From Streptomyces fumigatiscleroticus (lineage in GTDB: Bacteria > Actinomycetota > Actinomycetes > Streptomycetales > Streptomycetaceae), in the NCBI RefSeq assembly GCF_014647975.1, contig NZ_BMQF01000003.1, positions 62,001 through 126,000 on the forward strand: a stretch of DNA of 64,000 nt, given 5' to 3'. The position numbers were made by a program, and so were the translations under genes. Positions 41,841 to 50,050 of this stretch are shown piece after piece (within the stretch, counting starts at the first letter, position 1; each line of letters opens with the position of its first letter). Under the pieces are notes generated by a model. The model saw nothing but the letters and a program-made list of their open reading frames with translations, made no database searches and was not told the DNA's origin.

Positions 41841-43323
41841 CGAAGGCCTCCGGTCCCTGGAAGTACGTGTTGAACTGCTCCTGGGTCACGGTGATCGGCG
41901 GGTAGGAACTGACGCCCCAGGGATTGCCGAGGACGACCTTGCCGTCGTCCGTGAAGCCGCGGACGTAGTAGGCGTGGTTGCTGTGGTAGGTGGAGCCCCA
42001 CTCCTGGGGGTGGTTCTTGTCCAGGCTCTCGTCGGCCGGGGTGGAGACGGTGACGACCTTGCCGGAGTCGAACGCCTTCCTGAGCGAGGCGAGGCTCTTG
42101 TCGTCGTGCTCGCCGATGCCGAGGAATCCGCCCGTCGTCAGGTCCTCGCCCTCCTTGCCGGTCAGATACGGGGCGGACTTCTTGGGGTCGTCCCCCTCGA
42201 TCCCGCCGTAGCCGCGCTCGTCGTCGCCGTCCTCCGAGTAGACCAGCGCGAAGGCCTTCTCGTAGTACGCCGGCCAGGTCTCGCCGTTGCCGTACGTGGT
42301 GATGGGGTTGCCGTTCTGGTCGCTGGGCAGGTCCGCGGTCATGGTGACCCACTGGTAGTTGCCCTCTTTGTCCCAGACGCGGACGCTGACCGTGCCGTTG
42401 GGGTTCTGTCTGATGCCGTCCTGGATGAACTTGGGGTCCTTCTGCGCCAGACCGGCCAGCGAGGCGACGTACCAGCAGTCCCCGAACTGGTTCTGGTTGA
42501 CGTCGTCGGCCGAGACGCCGTCCTGGAACAGGGGGTCGGTGGGCGGCGCCCAGTGGATTCCGCTGTTGGTCTGGCCGTTCTGTTCGTTGCCGCCGTGCTC
42601 GTACGCGTCGGTGTTGGTGAACGTGGGCTGCACGCCCGGGAAGGCCGTCGTGAACTTGCCGACGTTCTCCGGACTGATCCTGGAGAGCATCCTGCCGAGC
42701 GTCTCCCGGCGCCTGTCCTCGGGCAGCCCGTTCTCGTCGAACGGGTTCCAGAAGGAGTCGTCGGTGTCGGTGAGCAGCTGGTTGTAGAAGGCGAGATCCT
42801 TGGGCGACGCCTTTGTCATCAGGGCGTCCAGCTCGGCCGCGGACAGCCCGTCCAGTTCGCCGGAGATCTTCTCCAGGTCGTCGCGGTTGCCGTTGGTGCC
42901 GAAGTCCTTGCCCTGGAGGTCCTGGAGGTGGCGCAGCGCGTCGTCGATCTTCTTGGCGTCGGGCGCCTTCTCGTCCAGGAAGACGCTGCTGTCACTGACG
43001 GGGTAGCCCCGCCGCTCCAGCTCCTGCAATCCCTCCAACTGCTTGATACGGCGCTTCATCGACGACTGCATGTCGCCGAGCTCCCCGCCGAGCGCGCCGG
43101 GCAGACGCCGGCGCCCGAAGAACGACGGCATGGGGACCACATCACCGACGAGGTCCTGGAGGTCGGCGTTGCGGGAGGCGTTCTGGCCCGGCGGGAGGTT
43201 CTGCTGGGCGGTGGTGAGCACGGCGGCGAGCCTGCTGTGCAGCTTGCCGGAGTTCTGCCCGAGCGAGTCCAGGTCGTTGGCCAGGGCTGTCAATCGGCCG
43301 GCGTCGAATCCTCGGAAAGCCAT
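41830..43323 (-). CDS. Calpain-like cysteine protease, putative type VII substrate
   Basis: A 497 aa protein. Residues 1-50 are a helical, WXG-like region (FDAGRLTALANDLDSLGQNS) and about 60-240 are a helical linker. The C-terminal 230 residues are a calpain-family papain-like domain: NQFGDCWYVASLAGLA with Cys283, SNHAYYVRGF with His450, and LGNPWGVSS with Asn467, the full catalytic triad. A cytosolic calcium-protease role is unlikely in a bacterium of this type; linkage to a WXG100 gene in front suggests export. The ATG shares one base with the upstream stop (TGATG). Target unknown. Confidence 0.9.
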   Translation of the reverse strand: MAFRGFDAGRLTALANDLDSLGQNSGKLHSRLAAVLTTAQQNLPPGQNASRNADLQDLVGDVVPMPSFFGRRRLPGALGGELGDMQSSMKRRIKQLEGLQELERRGYPVSDSSVFLDEKAPDAKKIDDALRHLQDLQGKDFGTNGNRDDLEKISGELDGLSAAELDALMTKASPKDLAFYNQLLTDTDDSFWNPFDENGLPEDRRRETLGRMLSRISPENVGKFTTAFPGVQPTFTNTDAYEHGGNEQNGQTNSGIHWAPPTDPLFQDGVSADDVNQNQFGDCWYVASLAGLAQKDPKFIQDGIRQNPNGTVSVRVWDKEGNYQWVTMTADLPSDQNGNPITTYGNGETWPAYYEKAFALVYSEDGDDERGYGGIEGDDPKKSAPYLTGKEGEDLTTGGFLGIGEHDDKSLASLRKAFDSGKVVTVSTPADESLDKNHPQEWGSTYHSNHAYYVRGFTDDGKVVLGNPWGVSSYPPITVTQEQFNTYFQGPEAFDVP

Positions 43324-43679
43324 CAGTTGCCGCCCGCCCCCGCGTTGGACTTGGCCTTGTCCTTCTCCTTGGCCTGCCGCTCCAGTTCGTCCGCCTGGGT
43401 CTCCCAGCGGGTGGCGTCCGCGAGCAGGGCGGTGCCCATGTCGTTCAGCGTGCGCTGCCGCTGCTTCAGCTTGCTGGTGCACTCGTCGGCGAAAGGGCCC
43501 TGCCAGATCGCGTCCTTGTCGTCGCCGGAGGCGGAGGTGCGCGGGGCGGCCTTCTTCACCGCGCCGTCGAGATACGGTCCGAGCCGGTGGGCCAGCGTCC
43601 GGGCCTCACGCGCACAGTCCCGCAGCTGCTTCGCCCGTTTCTTCAATTCGGCGGAATCGTCGGCATCCGTCGCCCCCAC
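43323..43679 (-). CDS. WXG100-superfamily protein preceding the protease (WQG type)
   Basis: A 118 aa helical protein with the turn AIWQGPFADECTSKL (Trp59, Gly61). It is longer than the canonical 100 residues because of a charged C-terminal tail (ELERQAKEKDKAKSNAGAGG). The GTG at 43679 follows GGGGGAGGA at six bases; a longer frame upstream lacks support. Its stop overlaps the protease start by one base, so protease and WXG protein are made together, as for effector/Esx-like chaperone pairs. Confidence 0.85.
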   Translation of the reverse strand: MGATDADDSAELKKRAKQLRDCAREARTLAHRLGPYLDGAVKKAAPRTSASGDDKDAIWQGPFADECTSKLKQRQRTLNDMGTALLADATRWETQADELERQAKEKDKAKSNAGAGGN

Positions 43680-44357
43680 GTGTGGTTCCTCCCCCGTTGC
43701 ATGCTTTCGTCCGGTGCCGTCGATCATTTGACCAGCGGCGGTGCGGGGGCAGCATACGAGAGGGGCGTTCGACGCGGGGGGACCGGGAAGCGGAATCCTC
43801 GCGATCGACACAGGGCCATCACGCCGGAGTGCGGCGGGCTTTCGGCTGAGGCGGCTTCACGCGGGACGCGGACGCGCCGCATTACTCGCGCACTCGAGAG
43901 TCGTTCGAGAACTTCGACGACAGCTTCGAGGTGGCGGAAGCTCCGAGGTGGCGGATTACCGGCCGGCGCTTTCGGACTGGTGGTTTCGTACGGCAAAGAG
44001 CTGCCGCCGATTCCGCCGAAGTGTCCACCTCACCGGTGGCTTGCGGGAACGCTGTGGTGATCCCCTTGCCCAGGGACGCTGCGTCCGCCGCTCGGCCAAC
44101 GCCTTCCGCGTCACTCGGCAGGGTGACCGTCGGACGGCCGTCGAGCCGGTTCTGCCGGGCGGGTGAGATCGCCGTCGCTCGTACCTGTGTGCCGATCGCC
44201 GACGAGATGCTTATGGCTATGGATTACTCTGCCTTTACTACGCCTTGAAGTGCGGCGGCGACGGCTTATGTGGTGGTCGATCGTCCATGGTGTCGGGATT
44301 TTTGGGATTTACGCGAGTTAAGCAGTATTTCGGAAGCGAAGCGGGAGGGGTCGACGC
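43680..44357. other. 678-base gap without a supported gene
   Basis: This separates the minus-strand protease group from the plus-strand family A/effector group. Several short open frames exist, none with recognisable domains or a good start. The last 150 bases before 44358 are clearly AT-richer than the rest of the window (for example ggatttttgggatttacg) and probably contain the promoter of the next gene. Confidence 0.5.
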
Positions 44358-44939
44358 GTGAGCGGCATGACGTTCGAGCTTCAGCGTGCGGCGTCCGGCG
44401 CCGAGGTTCCACGGGGTGAGATCTTCCTGTGGACCGGCCATGTGGACGGGCTCGGTGCCATCGAACTGGCTTTCCCCACCGAGCACAGTGACTATCCGTC
44501 GGAGTACTGCGAGGTGGCGGTGAGCGGCGACCGCGTTCCGCTCACGACGTACCTCGGGCTGAGATATCTGCGGCGTCCTCTGCTCGCCGGAGGAGAGCTG
44601 CGGGTGGACTGGGAACCCGCTCAGCTCTCGCGCAACATCTGGTGGCCCGGAAAAAGGGGGCGCGCCCTGCATATCCGGGTGAACGGGCGCGATTATGCAT
44701 ATGCCGAACGTGACGGCAAACGGGCGCACGAACTGTCGCGGCCGGGAGCTTCTGTTCAGATGCGGCGTACCAGCTGGAACAACCCGCGAACCATCGCCGG
44801 TACCGGTCACGGAGACACGGATGCGCTCGACATCGGCGTCGCAGTCGTATTGGAGGGCGTGTACACGCGGAACCTTTCCGCTCTCGGTGTGCTGGTGTCA
44901 TTGCCCGGGCGCATCGTGAACCGGTTCAACGACCTCTGA
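44358..44939 (+). CDS. Partner protein, family A, copy 2
   Basis: A 193 aa soluble protein. It matches copy 3 (47195-47791) well: RGRALHIRVNGRDYAYAER against EGRALRIWAVGREYRYRET, then SW--P-TI-GT--G--D--D, and VLEGVYTRNLSALGVLVSLP against LFEGVYTRNLSLRGALISAP. Copy 1 is more distant. The strand-rich body and hydrophobic C-terminal helix fit a tubby/LURP-one-like fold (visual inference). The GTG at 44358 has GGGAGGGG upstream. It precedes the second roughly 270 aa paralogue and the fourth effector-like gene. Confidence 0.78.
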   Translation: MSGMTFELQRAASGAEVPRGEIFLWTGHVDGLGAIELAFPTEHSDYPSEYCEVAVSGDRVPLTTYLGLRYLRRPLLAGGELRVDWEPAQLSRNIWWPGKRGRALHIRVNGRDYAYAERDGKRAHELSRPGASVQMRRTSWNNPRTIAGTGHGDTDALDIGVAVVLEGVYTRNLSALGVLVSLPGRIVNRFNDL

Positions 44940-44991
44940 CAGCCCTTCGACCTCCGGCTCCGCTCGTCATTGTTTTCTGGGAGAGAAGAAA

Positions 44992-45804
44992 GTGCCTTCG
45001 ATAGACACGGCTCGGCGTCGTCTGCGCCTGTCCGACTCTCACGTCAGTGTGCTGGGCCTTCTTGTGGAGGAGGGGGGCATTCCGGACGAGCTGTCGCAGG
45101 CGCACGCCGAGCTGCGGGATGCCGGGATCCTCGACGGGGAGGACAAGATCTCCGCCGATCTGTACCCGCTCGTCTCCACGCTGATGGAGCCGCGGGTCAT
45201 CGCGCGGGTCGAGGTGACCGGACCGCAGGGTGTGACCAGCAGCGGAGCCGTCGTGGGCGACGAGTTCGTCTTCACCCACGAGGCCTGGCCCGGTGCGCCG
45301 GAGTCCGAATACGTACCCGCCGAACCCGAGACCCTCGTGTGGGCCCTGGCCAGAATGGTCGACCTGCACCGGGACTTCACCGCCGAGCCCGACACGGCCG
45401 AGGAGATCGTGTCGACCATGGGCAAGCTCGACGAGGTGATCGAGCGCATGGAGGCCGGCGAGTACGAAGAACCGCAGGCCGTGGCGGAAGCGGCCGGTGC
45501 CCCGGTGCGGCTCGCCGAGATCCTCTCCCAGCTGAACTGCATGTGGCGGATGACCGTGGTCTGGCAGGGGGACGGGCCGGCGCGCACCGACGCCGGACCG
45601 GCCGTCTCGGCCCTGGCGGTCTGGGACTGCGGTGTCGAGGGCTACTGGCTGCGTGAACTGCCCGCCGAGCCGATCAGCGAGGGACAGGTGGACACGGGCA
45701 GCGAACTGCGGGTACGGCAGGTCTCCGCCAAGGAGCTCTGGCAGCGGATCACCGATCTTCTGCCGGACGAGGCCCAGCTCCGCGCCACGACGGCCTCCTC
45801 CTAG
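44992..45804 (+). CDS. Uncharacterised island protein, paralogue 2 of 2 (possible EspG-like chaperone)
   Basis: A 270 aa paralogue of 32901-33740. Shared blocks: RLRLSDSHVSVLGLLVEEGG at the N-terminus, ESEYVPAEPETLVWALARMV in the centre, and AVWDCGVEGYWLRELPAEPI and ITDLLPDEAQL near the end. The Glu/Ala-rich segment at about 130-175 differs. Both copies stand two genes or fewer ahead of an effector-like protein, which supports a shared handling role. The GTG at 44992 has GGGAGAG upstream. The family name is uncertain; EspG-like is only a suggestion. Confidence 0.8.
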   Translation: MPSIDTARRRLRLSDSHVSVLGLLVEEGGIPDELSQAHAELRDAGILDGEDKISADLYPLVSTLMEPRVIARVEVTGPQGVTSSGAVVGDEFVFTHEAWPGAPESEYVPAEPETLVWALARMVDLHRDFTAEPDTAEEIVSTMGKLDEVIERMEAGEYEEPQAVAEAAGAPVRLAEILSQLNCMWRMTVVWQGDGPARTDAGPAVSALAVWDCGVEGYWLRELPAEPISEGQVDTGSELRVRQVSAKELWQRITDLLPDEAQLRATTASS

Positions 45805-45927
45805 GGCCCGAGGCCCTTCAATCGGGGGTCCGAGGAACATCTCCTGGGGCTCGAGAACCTCCTCCCAGGGCCGGGCCTCACGGCACCCCTTCCTTTACGC
45901 CGCACCAGCGAATCATTACGGGGAACA

Positions 45928-47163
45928 ATGGGCGACGACTCCAAGCGCATGGCGAATCCGGAAGACATCGAGCACCTGGCGAAGCTTCTGGACGGAAGAG
46001 GAAAACTCCGGGACCGGCTCGACGAGGCCTTCACCCGGGCGTCCCACCTCGGTGTGCGGGACAAACTGAGTCCCCTCAAGCCGATGCACACCTGGACCAC
46101 CGAGACGGCCACGGATCTGCGCCGACGTGCGGCGATCCTCCGGGCCGACAACGGCGACCCCATGGCGGCCGCGCTGTACGCGGGCTTCAAACCGGAGGAC
46201 CTGAAGGGCGGGCAACTGCCCCCCGACGCGATGCTCATCGCGAACGCGTCCGTCGCGAACGGCGACAAGTTCGACACCGCCTGGCTGAAGCGCAAGCCCG
46301 GGGAGACGTACCAGGACTGGTTGCAGCGCATTCCGGGGGATGCCGTCGCAAAAGTGTCGGGGAACGAGAACCTCGGGGAAGTGGTCGCTGACTACATCGA
46401 CCTGACCGCTCTCGCCTCCACCGTGCCCGGTGCGTTCAAAATGGCCGCGGCCGGAACCTTGAGCCTGATCAAGCGCTTCAAAAAGGGTGACCTGATGAAG
46501 GCGCCCGGTACAACTCTGGCCCAGATCCTGAAAGGGAAGCCGCCGTCCTACATTCCCGCACGTGTCGCACGCCTGGGTGCCTCGATCGGCGCGCGTACAC
46601 CCGCTCCCATTCTCGACGTGCTGGCGGGAAAGGACAGCCTCGCCGGCCTGTCGGGGAGACAGTGGGCCTGGGAGGCGAATCTCCTCAAGGTCGGCAAGAA
46701 CGCCGGTGCACTGAGCCGGGCCACGGGAGCGGGCCGGCTGGGCGCTCTCGCCTCGGGAGCGGGCACGGCACTCCGCACCGCGGGTTGGTGGCGTGCCGCC
46801 GGCATCGGCGGCAGCATCGTGGCCACGGGTGTCGGGGCGTTCGACGTCTGGCAGGAGGGAAACCCTGTCGAGGCGTTCAAGAGGGACAAGGCCGGATACG
46901 TCTCCAAGGTCTCCGGAGTGGCCTTCAACGCCTCGCTCACCGCTGCCATGGTCGCGCCGAACCCGGTGACGATCGGTGCGGCAGTGGTCACCGGTGCCGT
47001 TTACGGTGTCGCCACGATCGTCGACAACTGGGACACCGTGAAGAAGTTCCCCGGAAAGGTCGCCGAAGCCGGTGCCTGGGCCGGCAAGAAGGTCGCCGAG
47101 GGAGCCGGGAAACTCGCGGAGGGCGCGAAGAAGCTGGGCAGCGCTCTCAATCCCTTCGACTGA
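45928..47163 (+). CDS. Effector-like protein 4 of the four-member family (shorter, divergent)
   Basis: A 411 aa member. The N-terminal block reads NPEDIEHLAKLLDGRGKLRD, then LKPMHTWTTETATDLRRRAA, matching the other copies more weakly. The C-terminal block GNPVEAFKRDKAGYVSKVSG, FNASLTAAMVAPNPVTIGAA is conserved. The middle is shorter and different, and the tail ends in a Lys/Ala/Gly helix and LNPFD in place of NPMNWF. Hydrophobic segments lie at about 290-308 and 332-368. Start ATG at 45928 after GGGGAACA. It is followed after 31 bases by family A copy 3. Confidence 0.84.
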   Translation: MGDDSKRMANPEDIEHLAKLLDGRGKLRDRLDEAFTRASHLGVRDKLSPLKPMHTWTTETATDLRRRAAILRADNGDPMAAALYAGFKPEDLKGGQLPPDAMLIANASVANGDKFDTAWLKRKPGETYQDWLQRIPGDAVAKVSGNENLGEVVADYIDLTALASTVPGAFKMAAAGTLSLIKRFKKGDLMKAPGTTLAQILKGKPPSYIPARVARLGASIGARTPAPILDVLAGKDSLAGLSGRQWAWEANLLKVGKNAGALSRATGAGRLGALASGAGTALRTAGWWRAAGIGGSIVATGVGAFDVWQEGNPVEAFKRDKAGYVSKVSGVAFNASLTAAMVAPNPVTIGAAVVTGAVYGVATIVDNWDTVKKFPGKVAEAGAWAGKKVAEGAGKLAEGAKKLGSALNPFD

Positions 47164-47194
47164 CCGTGTGTGACAACGAGACCGAGAGTGCAGA

Positions 47195-47791
47195 ATGTCC
47201 CAACTTGTCTATGAGCTGCGGCGTCATACCAACACGGTGACCTCAAGGAACCAGCATCACGTGACCTTCTGGCGCGGTGAAGTGGCCCAGCTCGGTCAGG
47301 TGGAGCTGGTGGTGCCGGCTCTGGAAGTCGTACCCGTGACCGATCAGCGGACCTACCGCGGTGCGATGGTGACGGGTGAGAGCATCGCCCGGTCGTTCTT
47401 CACCGGGCTGCCGTACGGAGGCCGGCCCCGGCTGGCGCACGGGCGGCTGAATGTCGCCGGGCAGGACGCGGCCTTCGAGCGGAGTGCCTGGCGGACGAGC
47501 AGGGAAGGCCGGGCTCTGAGGATCTGGGCCGTCGGCCGGGAGTACCGGTACCGGGAGACGAGGAACCGGCGGTACCACGTCCTGGAGAGGCCGGAGGCGC
47601 ACGTGGCGACGGTGCGGTCGAGCTGGGCGAGACCGGAAACCATCTCCGGTACCGCCCAGGGCGCGGTGGACTCCGTGGACTTCAGCCTGGCCATCCTGTT
47701 CGAGGGCGTTTACACACGGAACCTGTCGCTACGCGGAGCGCTGATCTCGGCACCCGGCCGGCTCGCGGACCGGCTGGGGGACGGCTTCTGA
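47195..47791 (+). CDS. Partner protein, family A, copy 3
   Basis: A 198 aa protein, close to copy 2. It has the block SWARPETISGTAQGAVDSVD followed by the hydrophobic FSLAILFEGVYTRNLSLRGA and a C-terminal LISAPGRLADRLGDGF. The N-terminal part (VTFWRGEVAQLGQVELVVPA) lines up with copy 2's IFLWTGHVDGLGAIELAFP. The gene follows effector-like protein 4 by 31 bases, as copy 1 follows effector-like protein 1. It is the last gene of the island. Confidence 0.78.
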   Translation: MSQLVYELRRHTNTVTSRNQHHVTFWRGEVAQLGQVELVVPALEVVPVTDQRTYRGAMVTGESIARSFFTGLPYGGRPRLAHGRLNVAGQDAAFERSAWRTSREGRALRIWAVGREYRYRETRNRRYHVLERPEAHVATVRSSWARPETISGTAQGAVDSVDFSLAILFEGVYTRNLSLRGALISAPGRLADRLGDGF

Positions 47792-47959
47792 CCGTCGTGG
47801 TGGCATGGACGCCGTCGCTTTCGGCGGGCGGCGCCCGGCGTCCGTGGCCACGCTCGACCGACCGATAACGTGTGCACCCGGAAATCGGTACCGGTCGCCA
47901 CCGCCGCTAGGACGCGGGCGGCCCACCGCCCGGTAAGGCACAGGGGGGAGCGCACCCAC

Positions 47960-48607
47960 ATGGACACCTACGACGTACCGCCGGCCGCGCCGAGCGGCCC
48001 GGTGGGGATCGAGGCCGCGGCAGCCGCGCCGCGTCCCACGCTGAACAGCGTGAAGTGGGCGCTGCTCCTGCCGGTGGTGGCCGTCGTCGCGGGCATCCTC
48101 GGGCAGTACCCGTACGGCATCTGGTTCGGGGTCGTCGTCACCATGGGCGTGACGGCCACCGCCGCCATCCTCGCGGGCGGCGTCTGGCACCGGGCCGGCG
48201 CCGCGACGCTGGCGTCGGTCACCGTGCTGGCGCTGCCGTTCTTCGCGGGGCCCGCGTTCTACGAGACGTACATCAAGCAGGCGGGCGAGCGCGTGCACGC
48301 CGTCGTGGCGGACACGGGCGAACGGGAGGGCGTGAAGAAGGGCAGCGTGCACTCCGTCTGCCGGGTCGTCGACACGTCGGGCGCCGTGCGGGACCTGTCC
48401 GAGCAGCAGAACTGCTACGGGCAGTTCAAGGTGGGCCAGGCCGTCGTCCTCTTCCAGGATCCGCTCGGCGCGCTCGACCCGTACATCGAGGCCTCGGCCG
48501 ACGACGGCGAACCCGACGCCCTCACCCTGGAGATCACGGCCGGCCTCTTCCTGGTGACCGGCGCGGCACTGTTCTACGCCGGGCAGCGGCGCCGCAGCGG
48601 GGCCTGA
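47960..48607 (+). CDS. Uncharacterised polytopic membrane protein
   Basis: A 215 aa protein. After a Pro/Ala-rich N-terminus there are three hydrophobic helices (VKWALLLPVVAVVAGILGQY, VVVTMGVTATAAILAGGVWH, ASVTVLALPFFAGPAFYETY), then an extracytoplasmic region of about 90 residues with two Cys (HSVCRVVD, QQNCYGQF), and a last helix (ITAGLFLVTGAALFYAGQ). The ATG at 47960 has GGGGGGAG upstream. I do not recognise a family. It lies at the edge of the type VII island, in the same direction, after a 168-base gap with nothing notable. Confidence 0.75.
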   Translation: MDTYDVPPAAPSGPVGIEAAAAAPRPTLNSVKWALLLPVVAVVAGILGQYPYGIWFGVVVTMGVTATAAILAGGVWHRAGAATLASVTVLALPFFAGPAFYETYIKQAGERVHAVVADTGEREGVKKGSVHSVCRVVDTSGAVRDLSEQQNCYGQFKVGQAVVLFQDPLGALDPYIEASADDGEPDALTLEITAGLFLVTGAALFYAGQRRRSGA

Positions 48608-48745
48608 CTTCACAGTCCGTGGTGAGCCGGCCGCCCAGCAGTGGGAGCCGCCGTCGCCCTCACCCTTTCGGAAGCGGTGGGCCGGTCCGTCGGCATTCAC
48701 CGGATCAGATGAAGTGCGGGTCGCGGATTCCGGCGGCGGCGTTCG

Positions 48746-49633
48746 CTACTCCTCCAGCAGCTTGCGCAGCGCGGGCGACAGTTCGGGCACCTGCGCCCCC
48801 GCCGCCTGTGCCGCCGACACGGCCCTGACGTAGGCCTTCGCCTCCGCCCCCAGCCGCTGCTTCTCCTTGCCCTGGCGGCTGCCCGCCAGCCAGACCAGCA
48901 CGGCGAGGGGGACGAGGACGAGGGCCGCGTATCCGAGCGGCTTGTCGGACGTCGCCGCCCAGACCGCGCCGCCCGCACCGCCCAGGACCAGCAGACAGCC
49001 GGTCTCGTCGTGCCAGCCGCCCGCGTCGGCGATGCGCTCGTACTCCTCGACGGCCGCGGGCTTCGGCGGCACCTGAGGCAAGGCGCCGGGCCACGGGGCC
49101 GCGTACCCCTGGGAGGCCGTGCCCCACTGCGCCACCGGCGGCTCCACCCGCGGATACGCAGGAATCGGCGCCGCCCCCTTCCCGCCGCCGGACGAGCGGC
49201 CCTCCAGCCACGCCGGTACATGGGTCAGCGCGATGCCGTGCGCCCGGGCCACGCCCAGGACCTCGCGGTATCCGGCCAGCGCCCCGCGGGTCAGCTCGCG
49301 CTTCCAGCGGACGTGAACCGCGGTCAGCGCGGCCACCGCGAGGAGCAGGAGCGGGCCGGCGGGGCCGTACGCCAGGACCGGCTTCCCGGCGAGCGACGGG
49401 ATCGTCGGGGCGACGAACGGCCAGACCGCGCCCACCAGCAGGGCCAGTCCGCCCAGCCATACCAGCGGCCCGCGCTGCATCGCCGCCAGTGCCCGCCGCC
49501 GCTCCGTGAGCAGCGCGGTCACCGCCGCGTCGTCCGTGTAGTCGATGCCGTGCCGCGCACCGATCGCGTGGACCGCCTGCCACACCCGGGCGTCGGACCT
49601 CAGCGCCGCCCCGCTCACCGGAAGAAGTCTCAT
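48746..49633 (-). CDS. Uncharacterised membrane protein
   Basis: A 295 aa protein with an N-terminal helical cytoplasmic region (residues 1-52), two hydrophobic helices (about 56-74 and 86-108), a Pro/Gly-rich loop of about 100 residues, two more helices (about 215-255) and a charged C-terminal tail (ELSPALRKLLEE). The layout suggests two membrane hairpins. No family recognised. It faces away from the Tad pilus operon, from which it is divided by a 417-base gap. Confidence 0.72.
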   Translation of the reverse strand: MRLLPVSGAALRSDARVWQAVHAIGARHGIDYTDDAAVTALLTERRRALAAMQRGPLVWLGGLALLVGAVWPFVAPTIPSLAGKPVLAYGPAGPLLLLAVAALTAVHVRWKRELTRGALAGYREVLGVARAHGIALTHVPAWLEGRSSGGGKGAAPIPAYPRVEPPVAQWGTASQGYAAPWPGALPQVPPKPAAVEEYERIADAGGWHDETGCLLVLGGAGGAVWAATSDKPLGYAALVLVPLAVLVWLAGSRQGKEKQRLGAEAKAYVRAVSAAQAAGAQVPELSPALRKLLEE

Positions 49634-50050
49634 CCCCGTGCCCCCGTCATCACTCCGTCACCGGACCGCGGGACGATCATGGCATGCGGGATCCGGCACC
49701 TTCGTAAGTGAATCGTGCAGGCTCGATGGCAGCTCAGTAACAGGCGTCCCGCCAGTGCCACTTCGCCGCACCGGTCACGGATTCGCTCACGCACAGTCGA
49801 ACGTCTGCTTCCAGCCGCCTCGCAAAGCGACCGCGGACGGCTGAAGTTGCAGATGAGTAACGGTGTGCGGGTCGTGATCAGTGGGGCCCGACGCATCTTG
49901 AGGGGCTTATGTGTGGCTGATACGGTGCCATGGCTTGACACTCCCTTCACTGCTGGCTAGCCGGCCGGCCAGGCGCCGCGGACAGCGGGCCGAGAAGTGT
50001 GAAGTGTCCTGATTCGCAGTTATTTTCTTGGGTGTACGGGGAGCGGTTGC
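49634..50050. other. 417-base divergent gap before the Tad operon
   Basis: No gene is supported. The right half holds the Tad promoter candidate and, around 49953-49970, a run of overlapping GGCC palindromes (tggctagccggccggcca). The rest shows nothing I can name. Confidence 0.5.
49935..49963 (+). promoter_or_regulatory. Candidate promoter of the Tad pilus operon
   Basis: TTGACA (49935-49940) and TAGCCG (49958-49963) are 17 bases apart. The -35 is a perfect consensus. The start point near 49970 leaves a leader of about 80 bases to the cpaB-like gene. Confidence 0.6.

Noticed and set aside
43741..44248. Two short plus-strand open frames (141 and 105 codons) in the island gap
   Set aside because: No ribosome site, domain or similarity to neighbouring families; composition like non-coding DNA of this genome.
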